The notes beneath the pieces were generated by a model, which was not told the origin of the DNA, searched no databases, and saw only the letters and a list, made by a program, of their open reading frames with translations. Positions 46,779 to 58,730 of a stretch of DNA of 64,000 bases are shown one piece after another; the first letter of the stretch is position 1, and the number at the start of each line of letters is the position of its first letter. Made by a program: the position numbers and the translations under genes. The DNA comes from Megamerina dolium (taxonomy: Eukaryota; Arthropoda; Insecta; Diptera; Megamerinidae): the NCBI GenBank assembly GCA_963854835.1, contig OY978526.1, positions 91,214,140 through 91,278,139 on the forward strand, written 5' to 3'.

Positions 46779-48394
46779 TATTCTTATGAACTTTAGTGAG
46801 AAGAACTATTTAATAAAATTGTTCGATTGGGATTGTATTAAGGTAGCACTCCTATGAAATTTAAATGTTCTTACCAACTAAAAAAAAAAAAAAAAATAAG
46901 TTCAACTCGGTTAAAAAAAAAAACAAAACAATAAGGTATGATATAAACCACATCAAATTGACACCAGAAGTCAATGCCCTCGAAGAGAATGGCCTATTAA
47001 CTTTTCCATATGTTTTCTATTTCATACATATGTACGATAGTTAAGGATATAGGTACATAAATATGCATATAAAACTATATATTACAAATGTTTTAAAACA
47101 TGTGTGCTACCCCTAAATATTAAATACAACAGTAACAACAATAATCAAAACACCAGGTAACTTATTGTACACTGAACTGAGATAAAGTAAATAACTTATG
47201 GTATGTAACATACAACAACAATAATCATATTAGCAACAGTAAATACAATTCTCATGAGGAAACATATGTTTCTTTCTTGTTGTTGTTGTTATTTAGTTTT
47301 GCTTCTTTTTTTCTCTCTGTCAGTGTAAACGAATTATCCCTCCTCGCGAAGAATATATGCGCACATATAAAAAAGATGAATGGTGAATAGACGTTATGTA
47401 CATATGTAAAATAACGGAAAAAAGGGATAATTCACCTCACCTTTGGGTAATTTGTAGACAATGGAAATGTTAATCCGCGTGAATTTTTTTTTCTGTGCTC
47501 TGTTACTGTGTGCACTATAAATACATACACATATGCACATATATGTAGCATGTTTATGTACATTAGTTTGTCGTTTAATATGTTAAAATTTATTTTGAAT
47601 CATTTATGAGTCATGCATTCGTTCATGCATGAGTATGAGTGTATTTTTAAGTTTTGAATTGATTTTCTATAATCAAATGGATACAAAGATATATTAAATA
47701 CGATTACGGCAGACAATTGGATATGCACTAAGCTAAACTGGACTGGTCTCTGGGATTCTAAGAACTACGCCTATTCTCTTTCACTATTAATTGTCATATG
47801 ATATTTGGAAACGATTTTCTTCCAACTAAATACTGTCCACTGGTATGAAATATTATATAATTTCGTTTCGGTGTCAAAATACAAATTATATGAGGTTTTA
47901 CAACATTAAACTGTTAGGATGGACATTATATTTTGATTTGGGCTACATTTTGTTGGCAAAAAATATGGAACAATTTCCATTCGTCATAATTTTAGGTATG
48001 ATACCGGCCTACATATAAGCGCAGAGCTTGGTTTCCTGGTGGGGTGTCGCATAGTCGATCAAACGTGTGGAGATATAATCATAGTGTAATAGTTCCACTT
48101 GAAGTGAAACAAATTTTCGTTATTCATATATACATATGTATTGGATCATATTCATATAATATAAACAAATATTATTGTAGACAAAGGTTCACTGTTCGTA
48201 ATCTATATGATTCTAGAATGGTTGCAAATAAGTCATACAAAATATGAACTTTCTTTATTAATAATAAAAAAAAATGGATTTGAGTTAAATAAATGCATTT
48301 TAACATTTTAGATGCAAACGGGAATTAACAAAAGTTCTCTTAGTTAGCTATAAAAAATTTACAAAAATTTTTTTAATATCATAACTTTTATCTG
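46779..48394. other. non-coding intron sequence
   Basis: AT-rich spacer with A runs (46880-46897), TTG repeats (47277-47290) and a T run (47486-47493). Nothing recognised. Confidence 0.4.
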
Positions 48395-48680
48395 CAGCAT
48401 TTTTCAATTTTTCAAACTAATCTCCATTAATTTCTATACATTTTGAAAATGGGCACTTCGAGATTAACTGCACTAATTATCTTCTCATTATTGCCGAAGA
48501 CACATTTTGGTAGGAATTTTAGAAATAACCAACAATCAAACGGCACTAGGTCCGGGGAATATGGTGCTGGATGAATTTCGTTTTTCAGCAATGTGAACTG
48601 GCGCGTTATTGTGACGTAGAAAATGTCGACGCAGTTGATTCTTCCCTGATTTCACAACAAATTTTCGAAAACTTGTGGTA
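48395..48680 (-). mobile_element. mariner-like transposase C-terminal remnant
   Basis: The minus-strand sequence gives R-H-N-N-A-P-V-H-I-A near 48620 (usual H-D-N-A-P, so the second Asp is Asn). After a frameshift it gives P-A-P-Y-S-P-D-L-V-P-F-D-C-W-L-F near 48560 with the third Asp, then a degraded C-terminus with stops. It differs from the three-copy family. No terminal repeats were found. Confidence 0.6.
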
Positions 48681-48690
48681 AGCATGTTTC

Positions 48691-48732
48691 AGTCAATTTT
48701 TGTTAGTTCAAAGTCAATTTTTGTTAGTTCAA
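48691..48732. repeat. 21-bp tandem duplication
   Basis: The unit AGTCAATTTTTGTTAGTTCA plus A occurs twice head to tail without mismatch, just beyond the mariner-like remnant. Probably replication slippage or a recent local duplication. Confidence 0.85.
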
Positions 48733-50939
48733 ATTATATAAATTGCAATGCAAAAAAATATCTTTGTTGCATTTATCTGTATTACATAATTTCATTGATG
48801 CGTGCATTATTATTGACACATTTTACTTCTTGTACTGATTAAAACTTACAAGGTCATCTAGGTCATGCACTTACATATTGGCATAAATATGTAGAAGGCC
48901 TATAATCAAAATCAACATGCATACATACAATATGTAGATATATCAAATTTATTATATCTAAATACGTATGTCTACAAATAAGAGAATAAAAATTTGTATA
49001 TTGCAGCTACTACATGTTCATTGTATGTAATTTCACCCGCAACCAACAAGCAACAATTGCATTACACATGCAATATAACTATATACTATGAACGCCTGTG
49101 AGTATCTACATAGTTATACATATGTACATACATACATATATATAAATAGTAAATCAAATTGAACAACAACAACAACAACAACAAATGGGAATAATAACAC
49201 GGCCAAACATAACCTATAAACACAGAAAATGCAACAAATAAAAGTAAAATTCAAGTCAAAGCACGTGTGTTTATACGGCGAGTATATGGGTGCATATAAT
49301 TTCTCCTTGAACATCTCGTGCGTTAGTGAAATTAGCTATATAAAATCACTGTCCCTTTCTATTAGCATACACTAATACATATACTCGTATATCTATATAA
49401 GTATATGTGTATGTGCCATTTATGTACAAATTAAATAAAGTTGATCAATTGTACATATATGCATGTCCTATTTGTCTCATTCCATCTCTGTATATATGTA
49501 TATGAAGGTATGGAACCATCTTTTTCACCTGGTTTGTGCTTCCTGATCAGAATCACAATTTGAATTCGATTTAGAGCTGTCTGTCTGCCTGTCTATGTCA
49601 ATTCACGCAATAAGTGCTGCAATTATTAGCATATTTTCGGAAATTTTTATCAATGATGAGTGTGCAAATAGGCGGCATCGTATGAAAACCACACCCACCT
49701 CTCATACTTTGTGAATATTTTTTTTTGTCAACAAATGATTATCTTTAAAAATAGACATTGTCAGATGAAAACCACACCGACCACCAGTATAAAGATACAT
49801 TTTTTTTTTCTTCTAAGGCTAAGGCTTCTGAGCTTTGCTGTTATTTTCAATGGAATCATTTTAGTGTCAATCACATTTAACTTGAATAGTATGTATGCCT
49901 ACTGTATGTATATACTTAAACTAACTATTTATAATTTATATGTACGTACATACATACATATTGACTAGTCCATCACCAATCTATCAAAAGAGGTACGAGT
50001 TGTCTCTTTTTTCGAGTGCTCAGCGCTCAGCTGTTTATTAAGTCTACGATGTGTAAGAGTTAGTTTGTTAGTCAATCGCATGTGCCGCATCGTATATGCA
50101 ATTTCTGTTTATTATTGGCATTGTTTTTGTTGTTGTGATTTGATACAGACAGACAGACACGGTCACGCTATTGCATTGCGTGACTTAACTAAATACATAT
50201 GCACATATGTAAGTACTACATACTACAAGTATTATGCCTAGGATTGATATTTAGTGACCGACAGTGATGCGAAGAGTGACGCAAGATGGTGCAATTTTAC
50301 AACAACAAAAATAGTGTATTTTTCGAACTGTATTTTTTCTTTTAAATAACCATAGGTATGCCTAAATCTCTAAATATATATTATTATTATTATTGTTGTT
50401 ATTATTTTTATATATATTTTGTTTTCCAAATCAATATTCATAAAAATTCAATCTATCGTTAGAGAGAGAGAGAGAGAGAAAGAGAGAAGAAAAAGGTTGC
50501 AAATTGTGAATAGATGTAAGTTTGATTTGAATACACTGAATAAAGGCTGTTTTTTTAGGGTGGCATTCTTTCCAATGGATATTAAACGTCTGGCAGTCCT
50601 AAATCTTCATTATTGATTATTCATTATTCATTATTGGATATAGAACGAAGTCAACTTTTGATTCATCGGAAAATTTTTTATAAAGTTCTCACTTATTTCT
50701 GCTTAAATAAACTATACACTATATGATACATTTTCCGAGAGATCCATAGGTAAAATGACCAAACATACCAGTCAAACGTCAAATGATTCCAAGTCCAACT
50801 TTCTTCGATATGGGACGTAAGTAGGTAGAATGGCTGCGACCGTGGTCGATCAAGTAGCAAAAAAATGCCCTTTTGAGCCATAAAACTCGCTAAGATCTAC
50901 TGAGTGTTAAGAGATGTGTTACAATCAGCCGTAGTTGTT
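48733..50939. other. non-coding intron sequence
   Basis: AT-rich spacer with CAA repeats (49164-49184), GA repeats (50460-50479) and ATT repeats (50380-50405). Overlapping open frames are repeat-driven. No exon or transposon recognised. Confidence 0.4.
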
Positions 50940-51310
50940 TATAAATTTTAGGATATGGGCGATCTCTATTTTAAATAACTGTCCTAGGTTATCAAAGAAG
51001 AGATTTCTTAAGGATGATAGTCGGTTTCTGACTAAGGCCAGGCATTTACACAAGAAAGAATTCCACCGTCTCCTTAGCAGATATGTCGTTACAGCTTCTG
51101 CAATGATCGTTATGCGGAATACATGCCCCGACCAAGCTTTGAGCTAATAACTGATGCTGCTAGCGCCTTTATAGCTGCCTGGCTGTCGGAGAAAATTGCT
51201 GCCTTTCCAGTTATGTTCCTCTGCTGTAGCAATTCGCCTGGAACACACTGTAATGTGATGGAAGTTTGGTGGACGATATGGGTAGTATTCGTAGATTTCA
51301 CTACATTTTT
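50940..51310 (-). mobile_element. I-like LINE fragment (RNase H block and Cys-rich C-terminus)
   Basis: Minus-strand translation gives A-I-F-S-D-S-Q-A-A-I-K-A-L near 51200-51150 (third RNase H block). Across a frameshift it then gives a C-terminal Cys motif (C-R-S-C-N, then E-T-V-E-F-F and L-C-K-C) near 51095-51040. The order matches the I-like copies at 5510 and 14700, but the intervening region is deleted. No AAT tail is apparent. Confidence 0.65.
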
Positions 51311-52811
51311 GTTTACCTACATTTGTATATGAATCTGAAACTATAGCACTCTAAAGCACCCTCTATACATAAAATATGTACTCAATTTCTTTGAACATCT
51401 CTGTAACATTTAACATTTGGCGTTGATGAGTTTGACATTTATATTTTTCTCCCTATCTGTCATTTCGATGGCACAAATATTTTCAAATATTTATCCTTCC
51501 TTTTTTTTTTTGTTATTACGCTAATGCTATATGCCGAAATGTCAATTCTTTTGCTGTGTTCCGAATTGCTCACATCGCTATGTACATAGCTATATGCTGA
51601 TGTAAGAGTAAAACTCATCTTTAAAGTAAATATTGAAAAAAATATTTTAATTCAATGATAATTATTAAATAAAAACATCGAAACACACAAAAAATATCCG
51701 GTTGTTATTTAATCATTTGAAGCTGAGCACTTAACATTTTTGTTATAGGATTTTATAGAAAATTCTACTAAATGAGTGAGATAATAGGAATTCTCATTAA
51801 AAAAATACTATTAATTTAATAGGGGAAAAAGTAGTAGAATCATTATAGAATATTTTTTTCAGAGTATAAACATTTAGATAAGGACACATAAACTCGTGCA
51901 GCGTTGTTGTATTCTTGTATGTTTGTTGCTCTAAAAAATGAATTTTCATCTATAAATTTCTTTTAAATTCCCACATATAACATATTTTCACAATTGATTA
52001 ACGCCATTTTACTTTTTCTTGTGTATTTTATATTTTGGATGGTGAGAGAATTTTCTCTTATGCCAGTTGGTTTTCTCTTTCTTTTCTTTACTTTTATGTA
52101 GTATGTACTTATAGCGCTCTTCTTCTTAACAATGGGTGGTGTTTTAATATTGTTGATGTTGTTCGTCTGAAGTTTCTCAATAAATGACGCCATTTCCATT
52201 GCGTATCTCTAATATAATCTACGATTGCTGCTGCTGCTGCTGGTGGTGCTGCGATTGCTGCTGTATTCACAAGCAAACAACCCCTTTTTGCTATGGATAA
52301 AGGGATGAGATTTATATGCTTTTTCCTAAATAACAGCAGCAGAAGCAAGAGATTTCAGCAAATGGTTTCTTTCTTAAGTTCAGTATGTTTTTCACCCTCC
52401 ATTTTATATATAGCTGGTACTTGTGTAAAATATGTATTAAATAATTTATGAAAATATATATAGAACTGAAAGCGAACATCAGTCAAACTTTCTCAGACCT
52501 TCTTGGTTGTTTAGAATTATTATGATGGATGCCAGCGCCATTTTTGTGGATCAATTTCTGAAGCATTTCATTTTTTACAGAATATTCACAATTCCACTAC
52601 ATTCCAATACATACAACAGTCAATCAAATAAACCAATTCTGCACATGTCTGGTTCTTTCTGTGCTATTGGGTGTGATTGTGAAGGATCAGCTGTTAATGA
52701 AACACAAGGAGAAGCCGCTGCTTAAAAATGAATGCACCAAAGGCGAATTTCTGCTATTCCAATAATAAAATGATTGTCGCTAGAGGAATCAACTGTTTTC
52801 TCTACTGCATA
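51311..52811. other. non-coding intron sequence
   Basis: AT-rich spacer with GCT/GTG repeats (52228-52262). The frames at 51963-52348 and 52507-52725 contain no domain I recognise. Confidence 0.4.
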
Positions 52812-53607
52812 TGAGGGTGGTCCCATAACTACCCGACCTGACATATAGATGGCAACCTTATAAAACATGTGTTTTAAGTTTCAAGGCGCCACGTTGTTTA
52901 GTATTTTTTTTTTTGGAGCCATCGAAAGTTAACAACCTCAGTGAATTTATAAACATGGAAAAAATTGGTCACCGTTATATAATTCAATACTTTCATTTGT
53001 AAGGTCTCAGTCCAACGAATATTAAAGCCGAACTAGATTCTACTCTGGGGGAGTCTGCTCCTTCGTTAACGACCATAAAATATTGGGTGGCAGAGTTTAA
53101 GCGAGGTCGTACGAGGTGCCAAGACCAACACCGTAGTGGTCGTCCAATTGAGGTGGCCACCCCAGAAACGATTAATAAAATCCACAAAATGGTATTGGAT
53201 GATCGCCGGTGCGTAGGTGCGTGAGCTAGGTGAAATTACAGGCATTTCAAAAAGTGCTATAAATCGTATATTGACCGAAAATGATGATGAAGGAGATGAA
53301 AAAGCTGTGTGAAAGATGGGTGCCGCGTTTGCTCACAATAGAACAAAAACACCAGTTCACACATCCGCTATTGCGGTAGCCAAAATCAATGAGTTAAATA
53401 GCTGGCATTGCTTCAGCACGCACTTTATTCGCCAGATTGGTATCCTCCTGTTCCTTCGGATTATTTTCTATTTCCAAATTTGAAAAAATGGATTGGTGGC
53501 AGAAGATTTGCAACCCATGAAGAGATGGAGTCTTCGGTAGATGAATAAAGAAAAATTTTCCCAAATTTGTTGTGTTTTCTTTGTTAGGTCGGGTAGTAAT
53601 ACCCTCG
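52812..53607 (+). mobile_element. DD34D mariner, copy 3 (796 bp, internally deleted)
   Basis: Same family as copies 1 and 2 but in the opposite orientation. The left end reads TGAGGGTGGTCCCATAACTA, the right complement CGAGGGTATTACTACCCGAC, with TA at 52810-52811 and 53608-53609. The start M-E-K-I-G-H-R-Y lies at 52955-52978. The HTH region follows with a frameshift near 53215. An internal deletion joins I-E-Q-K (53338-53349) to A-P-V-H-T-S-A-I-A near 53352, removing the first and second catalytic acids. P-S-D-Y-F remains near 53460. It is a natural non-autonomous derivative. Confidence 0.9.
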
Positions 53608-55434
53608 TACATATACCCGTATCTATGTTAGAGTTTTTTCTTTGTACTGAAAACCGACATGCAATCAAGTAAAAAGATAATGGATTTAATTATTTAGCTG
53701 TCTAAAGCAATATTTTAAATATATCTGACCAAATTTTACGTTTAGAGTTTCGATATTTGGCGATTATGTTTTTACGAGTTTTTATATATCGAGGTATTTT
53801 CGATCCTTTAGAAATCCCGAAACACTTCTGTTGACGCAAGCAAGCGTCACCGATTAAAACAAAACCGAATTTCTAAGCAATACATAAAAATCAGGTAGCG
53901 CCATTTTTGATTTTAATTCATTTCATATTAATTTCCATTTTCGTAAATCATTGAAACTCTTCAGCTGAAGGTTGATATTGTACAAAATGCTAGAAGTATA
54001 TCCAATGCAGGTAAATATCACCTTATAGATATCTTAAAGCATAAAAGCTTTAAGTAATAAAGAAATTCAAGTAAATAGTTAATATTGTACTAAATACAAT
54101 ATGTTCTGATATCGTAGTAATAGTGTTGGCGAAGAGTGAAGAGAAGTGGATATTATAACTCCAAATAACCCTTGTGTAAATGTATGGATATGTGAACATA
54201 CATATGTATGTATGTACCTAATTACTATATACGAGTATGTACGAGTACCTACAAATGGATGTTAGAGCGTTATAAAGTTTAGCCAAAAACGAAAATAGAC
54301 ACACACACACACACATACACATACACAGACAAACAATATGAAATATTTAGCACTTCGTTTGAATCATTCTTTATGTAACAGTCGAAATATGTAGTATAAA
54401 TGACTTTAATTATGCATTAGTTCGAAAAACAAAAACAGCAATAAAATAATGAAAACGCGTTCCATTACGTAGGAAATAAGAAAAATCAAATGCAGCAAAA
54501 TGCTATAATACGAATGTATCAAGTGAGAAATATTTAAAAAGTATACCACAATGCATTACAGCCGATTTACTTTTCTACTATGGAGCCTTAGAGCTTTCTT
54601 TTATGATTTTAAAATGTATGTGGCATCATTTGTAATCATTATGTTGTTTTATTAAAAAAAAATTGGTGCTGAAAATTGTTTCATAATTTTGCTGAATAAA
54701 TCAAAACTTAAGGTAACCGACTGTAACATAAATATTCGTATCAGAGCAATAACGATAGCTTGCAAGTAAAATGTACTTTACTTTGTCAGCTAACCATTCG
54801 TATTTTTCCTTTTGTTTTTTTTTTTTTGTTTATTTATTTTTTTTTTTTTTTGGAAATATCTTTAAATTTGAACGAAACTCCTGAATTAAGCCCTTATATA
54901 TTTTCCTAATGGGTATGCATGTTACATACATCGCAAGAACGAGCTGTTAGAAGCGAGAAGTTGAGAAAAAAAATGACTAAATATCTATCTACATAACAAA
55001 CATACATAAATACTATGTTATATGCCAACGTCTATGCACTGTAAACCTCCCAAGTTTAACGTTTACTTTTGCACAAACACCATCTATTTAGTAGAATATA
55101 TTTTCACAAATACTCGCACATAAATTTGTGTGTATGTTTATTCGATCTGTCCAAAAATGTACATTGTTAGATTAAAATATAGTTAAGTTAATGTCAAAGA
55201 TTATTGGTGGAGGCCTTCCAGGTGGTCTCGCAGTTGCTTACCACAACGATTTTCGCCTCCGACGCCTATTGTGGTTCCGCTTGATGACATCTTGTACGTT
55301 ATGTACTTTATACTGCGTGTGTCATAACAGAGCGTGCATACATTTTGCAGATGCCCACCTTTTTATGTCAATTATGTTTTGTTTATTTACGTGGCCATTA
55401 CATCCGAAGATCAATTCAATTCGAATTTAGCTAG
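53608..55434. other. non-coding intron sequence
   Basis: AT-rich spacer with CA repeats (54299-54316) and long T runs (54818-54851). The frame at 55191-55430 has no recognisable domain. Confidence 0.4.
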
Positions 55435-56470
55435 TTAGTAATGCCAAGCGCCGTCAAATTCTACAGTACATAACTTCGGTCTGCGCTTTACTATGTCGGT
55501 GTCGGCATATTGCTCACACAGCTCATGATTGTAGCTCATTCGATAATCGCCACCAACGAAAATAGGTCGAAATATCTTGCGTAGAACTTTTCTCTTGAAA
55601 ACTCCGAGCATTATCTCATCTGAAATGGAAATTGTCCAATCTTCAGAGCCATATGTAAGGACAGGCATGATGAGAGACTCGTAGAGTGTGGTTTTCGTTT
55701 CTCGAGAGAGGGTTCAATTTCTCAATTGCATACTTAGCCTAAAGAATTCCCGGCCACTAGTCCGGAGTCGAATGGGGCTGAAACTGGTAGTAGTTTCGGC
55801 TACGAGGTCTTACCAAAAGACTTTAAGTGTGGTATCACGGGTGATCAGGTTGGAATCCCTCCAATCTGATCGTTGGGTCTTCGTGGTGGTTGTGGTAACC
55901 CAAAGAATACGCGCGTAAAGTATTCCACGTCAATGGCGTGAGGTACTCGATGTGGAGTTGCATTACAACCAGGGTGCTGACCCCTTAGATCAGAAGAGGT
56001 TTTAGGTAGGCATCGATCCCCACCAAGGAGGGTAGTACGTCCATTCAACGTGCCCCAATTCGTACCGTAGAAACCTGGAAGTTGGTTTCCGATTTTCCAA
56101 TTCTGCGGTGCGCTTATCAACGCTTCAATTTGATACTTACGCTTTCTGCGTCGTGAGATTAGGCCATCATGGTAGGTGCCCACGATAAACACTGCTCAGT
56201 TGTTAGCACAAAGAATCATAGTAGTGAAGATAGTAGCATTATGTCGTAGATCAGCAACTCGTATTATTTTCTCCATAATAAGATTGAAGAAGTCGTACCA
56301 TAGCGAATCACCTTGTCTGAAACCCCGTTCTGTATTTAACCACGGCGGTGAGTTACACAGTGTCATTCTGCAAAAACGAATAAGCTTCGCAGGAATAGCG
56401 ATCTGTGTGTCGATCTGTTTCTCTTGGGCCTTCACAAGGATTTGGCGCAGAATCAAATTATAGTATTACA
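55435..56470 (-). mobile_element. RTE-like LINE, rearranged copy
   Basis: Minus-strand order: R-Q-I-L-V-K-A-Q-E-K-Q-I-D-T (56450-56405), a deletion, then R-G-F-R-Q-G-D-S-L and D-F-F-N-L-I-M-E-K-I (near 56310-56270), A-T-I-F-T-T and the decayed polymerase box C-A-N-N where Y-A-D-D is expected (near 56205). The post-polymerase part follows at 55730-55440 (MPVLTYGSEDW, V-F-K-R-K-V-L-R-K-I-F-R-P, Y-N-H-E-L-C-E). Between the halves, 55740-56165 is foreign-looking and more GC-rich. Stops and deletions show the copy is dead. It is closely related to 25757-26345 and 61482-62250. Confidence 0.78.
55740..56165. other. GC-richer block of unknown origin inside the RTE copy
   Basis: About 425 bp that replaces the expected reverse transcriptase segment between the polymerase box and the LTYG block. 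It is noticeably richer in G and C than the surrounding intron. On the minus strand it is open for 115 codons (56192-55845), with a Pro/Gly/Arg-rich peptide of no recognised family. It might be the 5' UTR or ORF1 part of another LINE inserted here, or a captured host sequence. Confidence 0.4.
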
Positions 56471-57799
56471 AGTTATAGTCCTAGGTTATCCCTTTGTCGA
56501 ATACACGTTTATTACACGGTAGTTGGGACACACTGTGAGGTTTCCCTTCTTGTATATGGAGCAAAGAACTGTCAGCCTCTGCTCATGAGCTGATGCATGC
56601 GTGTCCCATACATTTTTTAAACAGATCTAATATACAGACAAATACAGTATGTATGCATGTAACTCAGCTCCCGGATTCACCACCCTCCCTAACCAATAAA
56701 ATGATAGAGCAAAATAGAAAAATATCAAAGAACAAAACTCAACCCTGGTAATTCGTTCGTCTGCCTGCCTGTTTGCGAGGGCACAAACACATATACACAC
56801 ACACACATCATATCTATAAGTTTCATACGTAAGTTTCATCCATCGAAAAGATATACAAAAATGGGCCACATGGGGTTGCTGAAGTATTTAGTTAGACTGA
56901 GCACATAGACATGTTGTTTGTTGTGTAAAACAACAACAACAACAACTTTTGACCCTGACTTGCGCAGTTTTTCGCAAAATATCAAAACAAAAAAGGCAAA
57001 AGGATAAAATGGAAATGAAGAAAACAAAAATGAACGAAAAAGTTTTGTATATCAAAATATATTTGTTGTATCTTTGTGTATTTATTGTGAAAATGAAGAA
57101 GAACAAGGCAAAGGAAAATATGTCATACCCTTAGTATAGAGAAGAAGGAGATAAAACATTAGAGCTCTTGAAGTAGACAAAAATTTCAAAAAAAAAAAAA
57201 CCAAACAAACAAATAAGAAATTAATGTGTGCAGAAGAAGAAGAAGACAAGGTGAAAAGCAAATGGAAAAGCAAAAATAAGAAGAAGAAGACGAATAAGAA
57301 GCTAATGTTGCATGAAAAGTTCTGTAGTAAATTTGGTGCCTTCGACGGATGGACGAATAGCTGGATGAGGAATGGGTAATGACGGTGGGATAGCCGCGAA
57401 TTGATTGAGCTAGATGAGAGTTGGGGTGATTAAATTGCCATTTTTTTTTTTTGGCAATGATGATGATGATGATGATGGAATGAATAAAATGACATGATTC
57501 ACACACAAAGAATATACCTAACGAAAGAAAATCAATGATATACTAGTGGTTGGTAGAAAGTACGGCATAGCTCATAGTGGCAAATACTTATAAAGATTTT
57601 GAAGCAATTTAAAGAGAAAAAGGATTTTTAAATTCGGGGGTCCAAAACAAAAGTTTATCAAATTGGTGTCATATCTTTGGTTTTCGTGATTTCTTATTTT
57701 CGCTACAAATTCACCATTATTTTCAATATATTTCTTAGGTCGTTACATGCATCTTTTAAAACATTCCTCAAAAGCGTATATTTAACATTTTTATATTCG
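56471..57799. other. non-coding intron sequence
   Basis: AT-rich spacer with CAA repeats (56930-56946), AAG repeats (57233-57246, 57278-57291) and GAT repeats (57458-57477). Minus-strand frames here (57082-57506) are generated by these repeats. Confidence 0.45.
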
Positions 57800-57965
57800 T
57801 TTGACTTTCTGGATATCGCAGCGGTGTTCAATAACGTTCACGTCAAGACAATACAACAGTTGCTGAAACGCTTAGTAGTGGACAGGTGCGTAGCCAAGTG
57901 GATAATTTCTATGATGACGACTAGGGTTATCAGAGCAAACTCCACAAGGCGAGCTTATGTTATCC
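57800..57965 (+). mobile_element. LINE reverse transcriptase fragment
   Basis: The frame at 57803-57951 encodes F-L-D-I-A-A-V-F-N-N-V, which is the catalytic box with the first Asp of the RT palm, then a stretch ending in W-I-I-S-M-M-T-T-R-V-I. This pattern is typical of I/R1/LOA-type LINEs. Upstream and downstream RT motifs are missing. It may derive from the same I-like family, whose RT part is otherwise absent from this window. Confidence 0.65.
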
Positions 57966-58050
57966 CTTATTTCGGATAAATCTACGGGGCTTCTTCTGTG
58001 TTTTTGAATAAAAATTTCACAGTGTTTCTGGCAGTGTTTCATTAGATAAG

Positions 58051-58410
58051 GTGCCGTAGCTCAGTGGTTAGTGTGTTGGCCTTCTGATCTGTAGGTCGTG
58101 GTTCAATACCCGGCTGATGCATAACAAATTTAATATCGAAAAGATTTTTCTTTCGAACGAAACCGACCTGTCGGCAAGCAATTGGCAATTCTTCCGACAG
58201 TACTAACAACTTGCCATGAAAAAGCTTCTAAAAGAACTCTGTGACAAAGCTCAGAAAAAGTGATGTCACAAGGGTTCTGCCGTTCGGAACCGGCTCAAAT
58301 AAGTAGGTCCCTTCTAATACTGTCCAAAAATTGAACACGCACAACAGTAATGGAAAAGAACCTCGGCCAATGAGTCCTTCGGGGATTTAAGTGCCACATA
58401 TTTATTTTTT
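58051..58410 (+). mobile_element. tRNA-derived SINE, copy D (full length)
   Basis: The tRNA-like head has an A box (TAGCTCAGTGGTTAGTGTG) and a B box (GGTTCAATACC). The full body is the best preserved of the four (AAGATTTTTCTTTCGAACGA, GATGTCACAAGGGTTCTGCC, AAGTAGGTCCCTTCTAATAC). The 3' segment has CCTTCGGGG and the shared tail (GCCACATATTTATTTTTTAT). The sequence across the anticodon arm is like that of copy C. Confidence 0.92.
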
Positions 58411-58432
58411 ATTTATTGATTCTATTCATTAG

Positions 58433-58730
58433 GAAAGAAATAGAGTTATGGCAAGATACTCTGATAAATACTGCACCAAAATTTATAGAGAAGCCTTTAA
58501 AAACGACTGTGGTTCGGAGCGAGAAACGATCCTATGAGCCTAACTATTTCAGCAAGTGTATTAAAGGCGATAGTTTTGCTGTTACAAAACCAATAATGCA
58601 TCACAATGGAACGTCAGGCCGCGACCACTTACTTAGTCAAACAATGCAAAGAAATTCTCGTAATGGCAACTCACCAACGCAATGTTACCTTAATCTGAGT
58701 CTCGAGACATCGGAGCGTACAATGCCATGA
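58433..58730 (+). CDS. unrecognised open frame after an acceptor-like AG
   Basis: A frame of 98 codons starts just after TTCATTAG (58425-58432) and ends in TGA at 58728-58730. Its residues are balanced (Lys, Arg, His, Asn, Cys, Trp present) and it is more GC-rich than the flanking DNA. The only in-frame ATGs are internal. It starts 20 bp beyond the SINE tail. It may be an exon of an unknown nested gene, part of an unrecognised transposon, or chance. It does not resemble the PAS region expected of the next ss exon. Confidence 0.25.

Noticed and set aside
57186..57506. Ser/Ile-rich minus-strand frame
   Set aside because: It is produced by GAT and AAG microsatellites and A-rich tracts.
58433..58730. 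Next spineless exon (PAS region)
   Set aside because: The peptide shows none of the residues expected after the bHLH or in PAS-A, and it ends in a stop.
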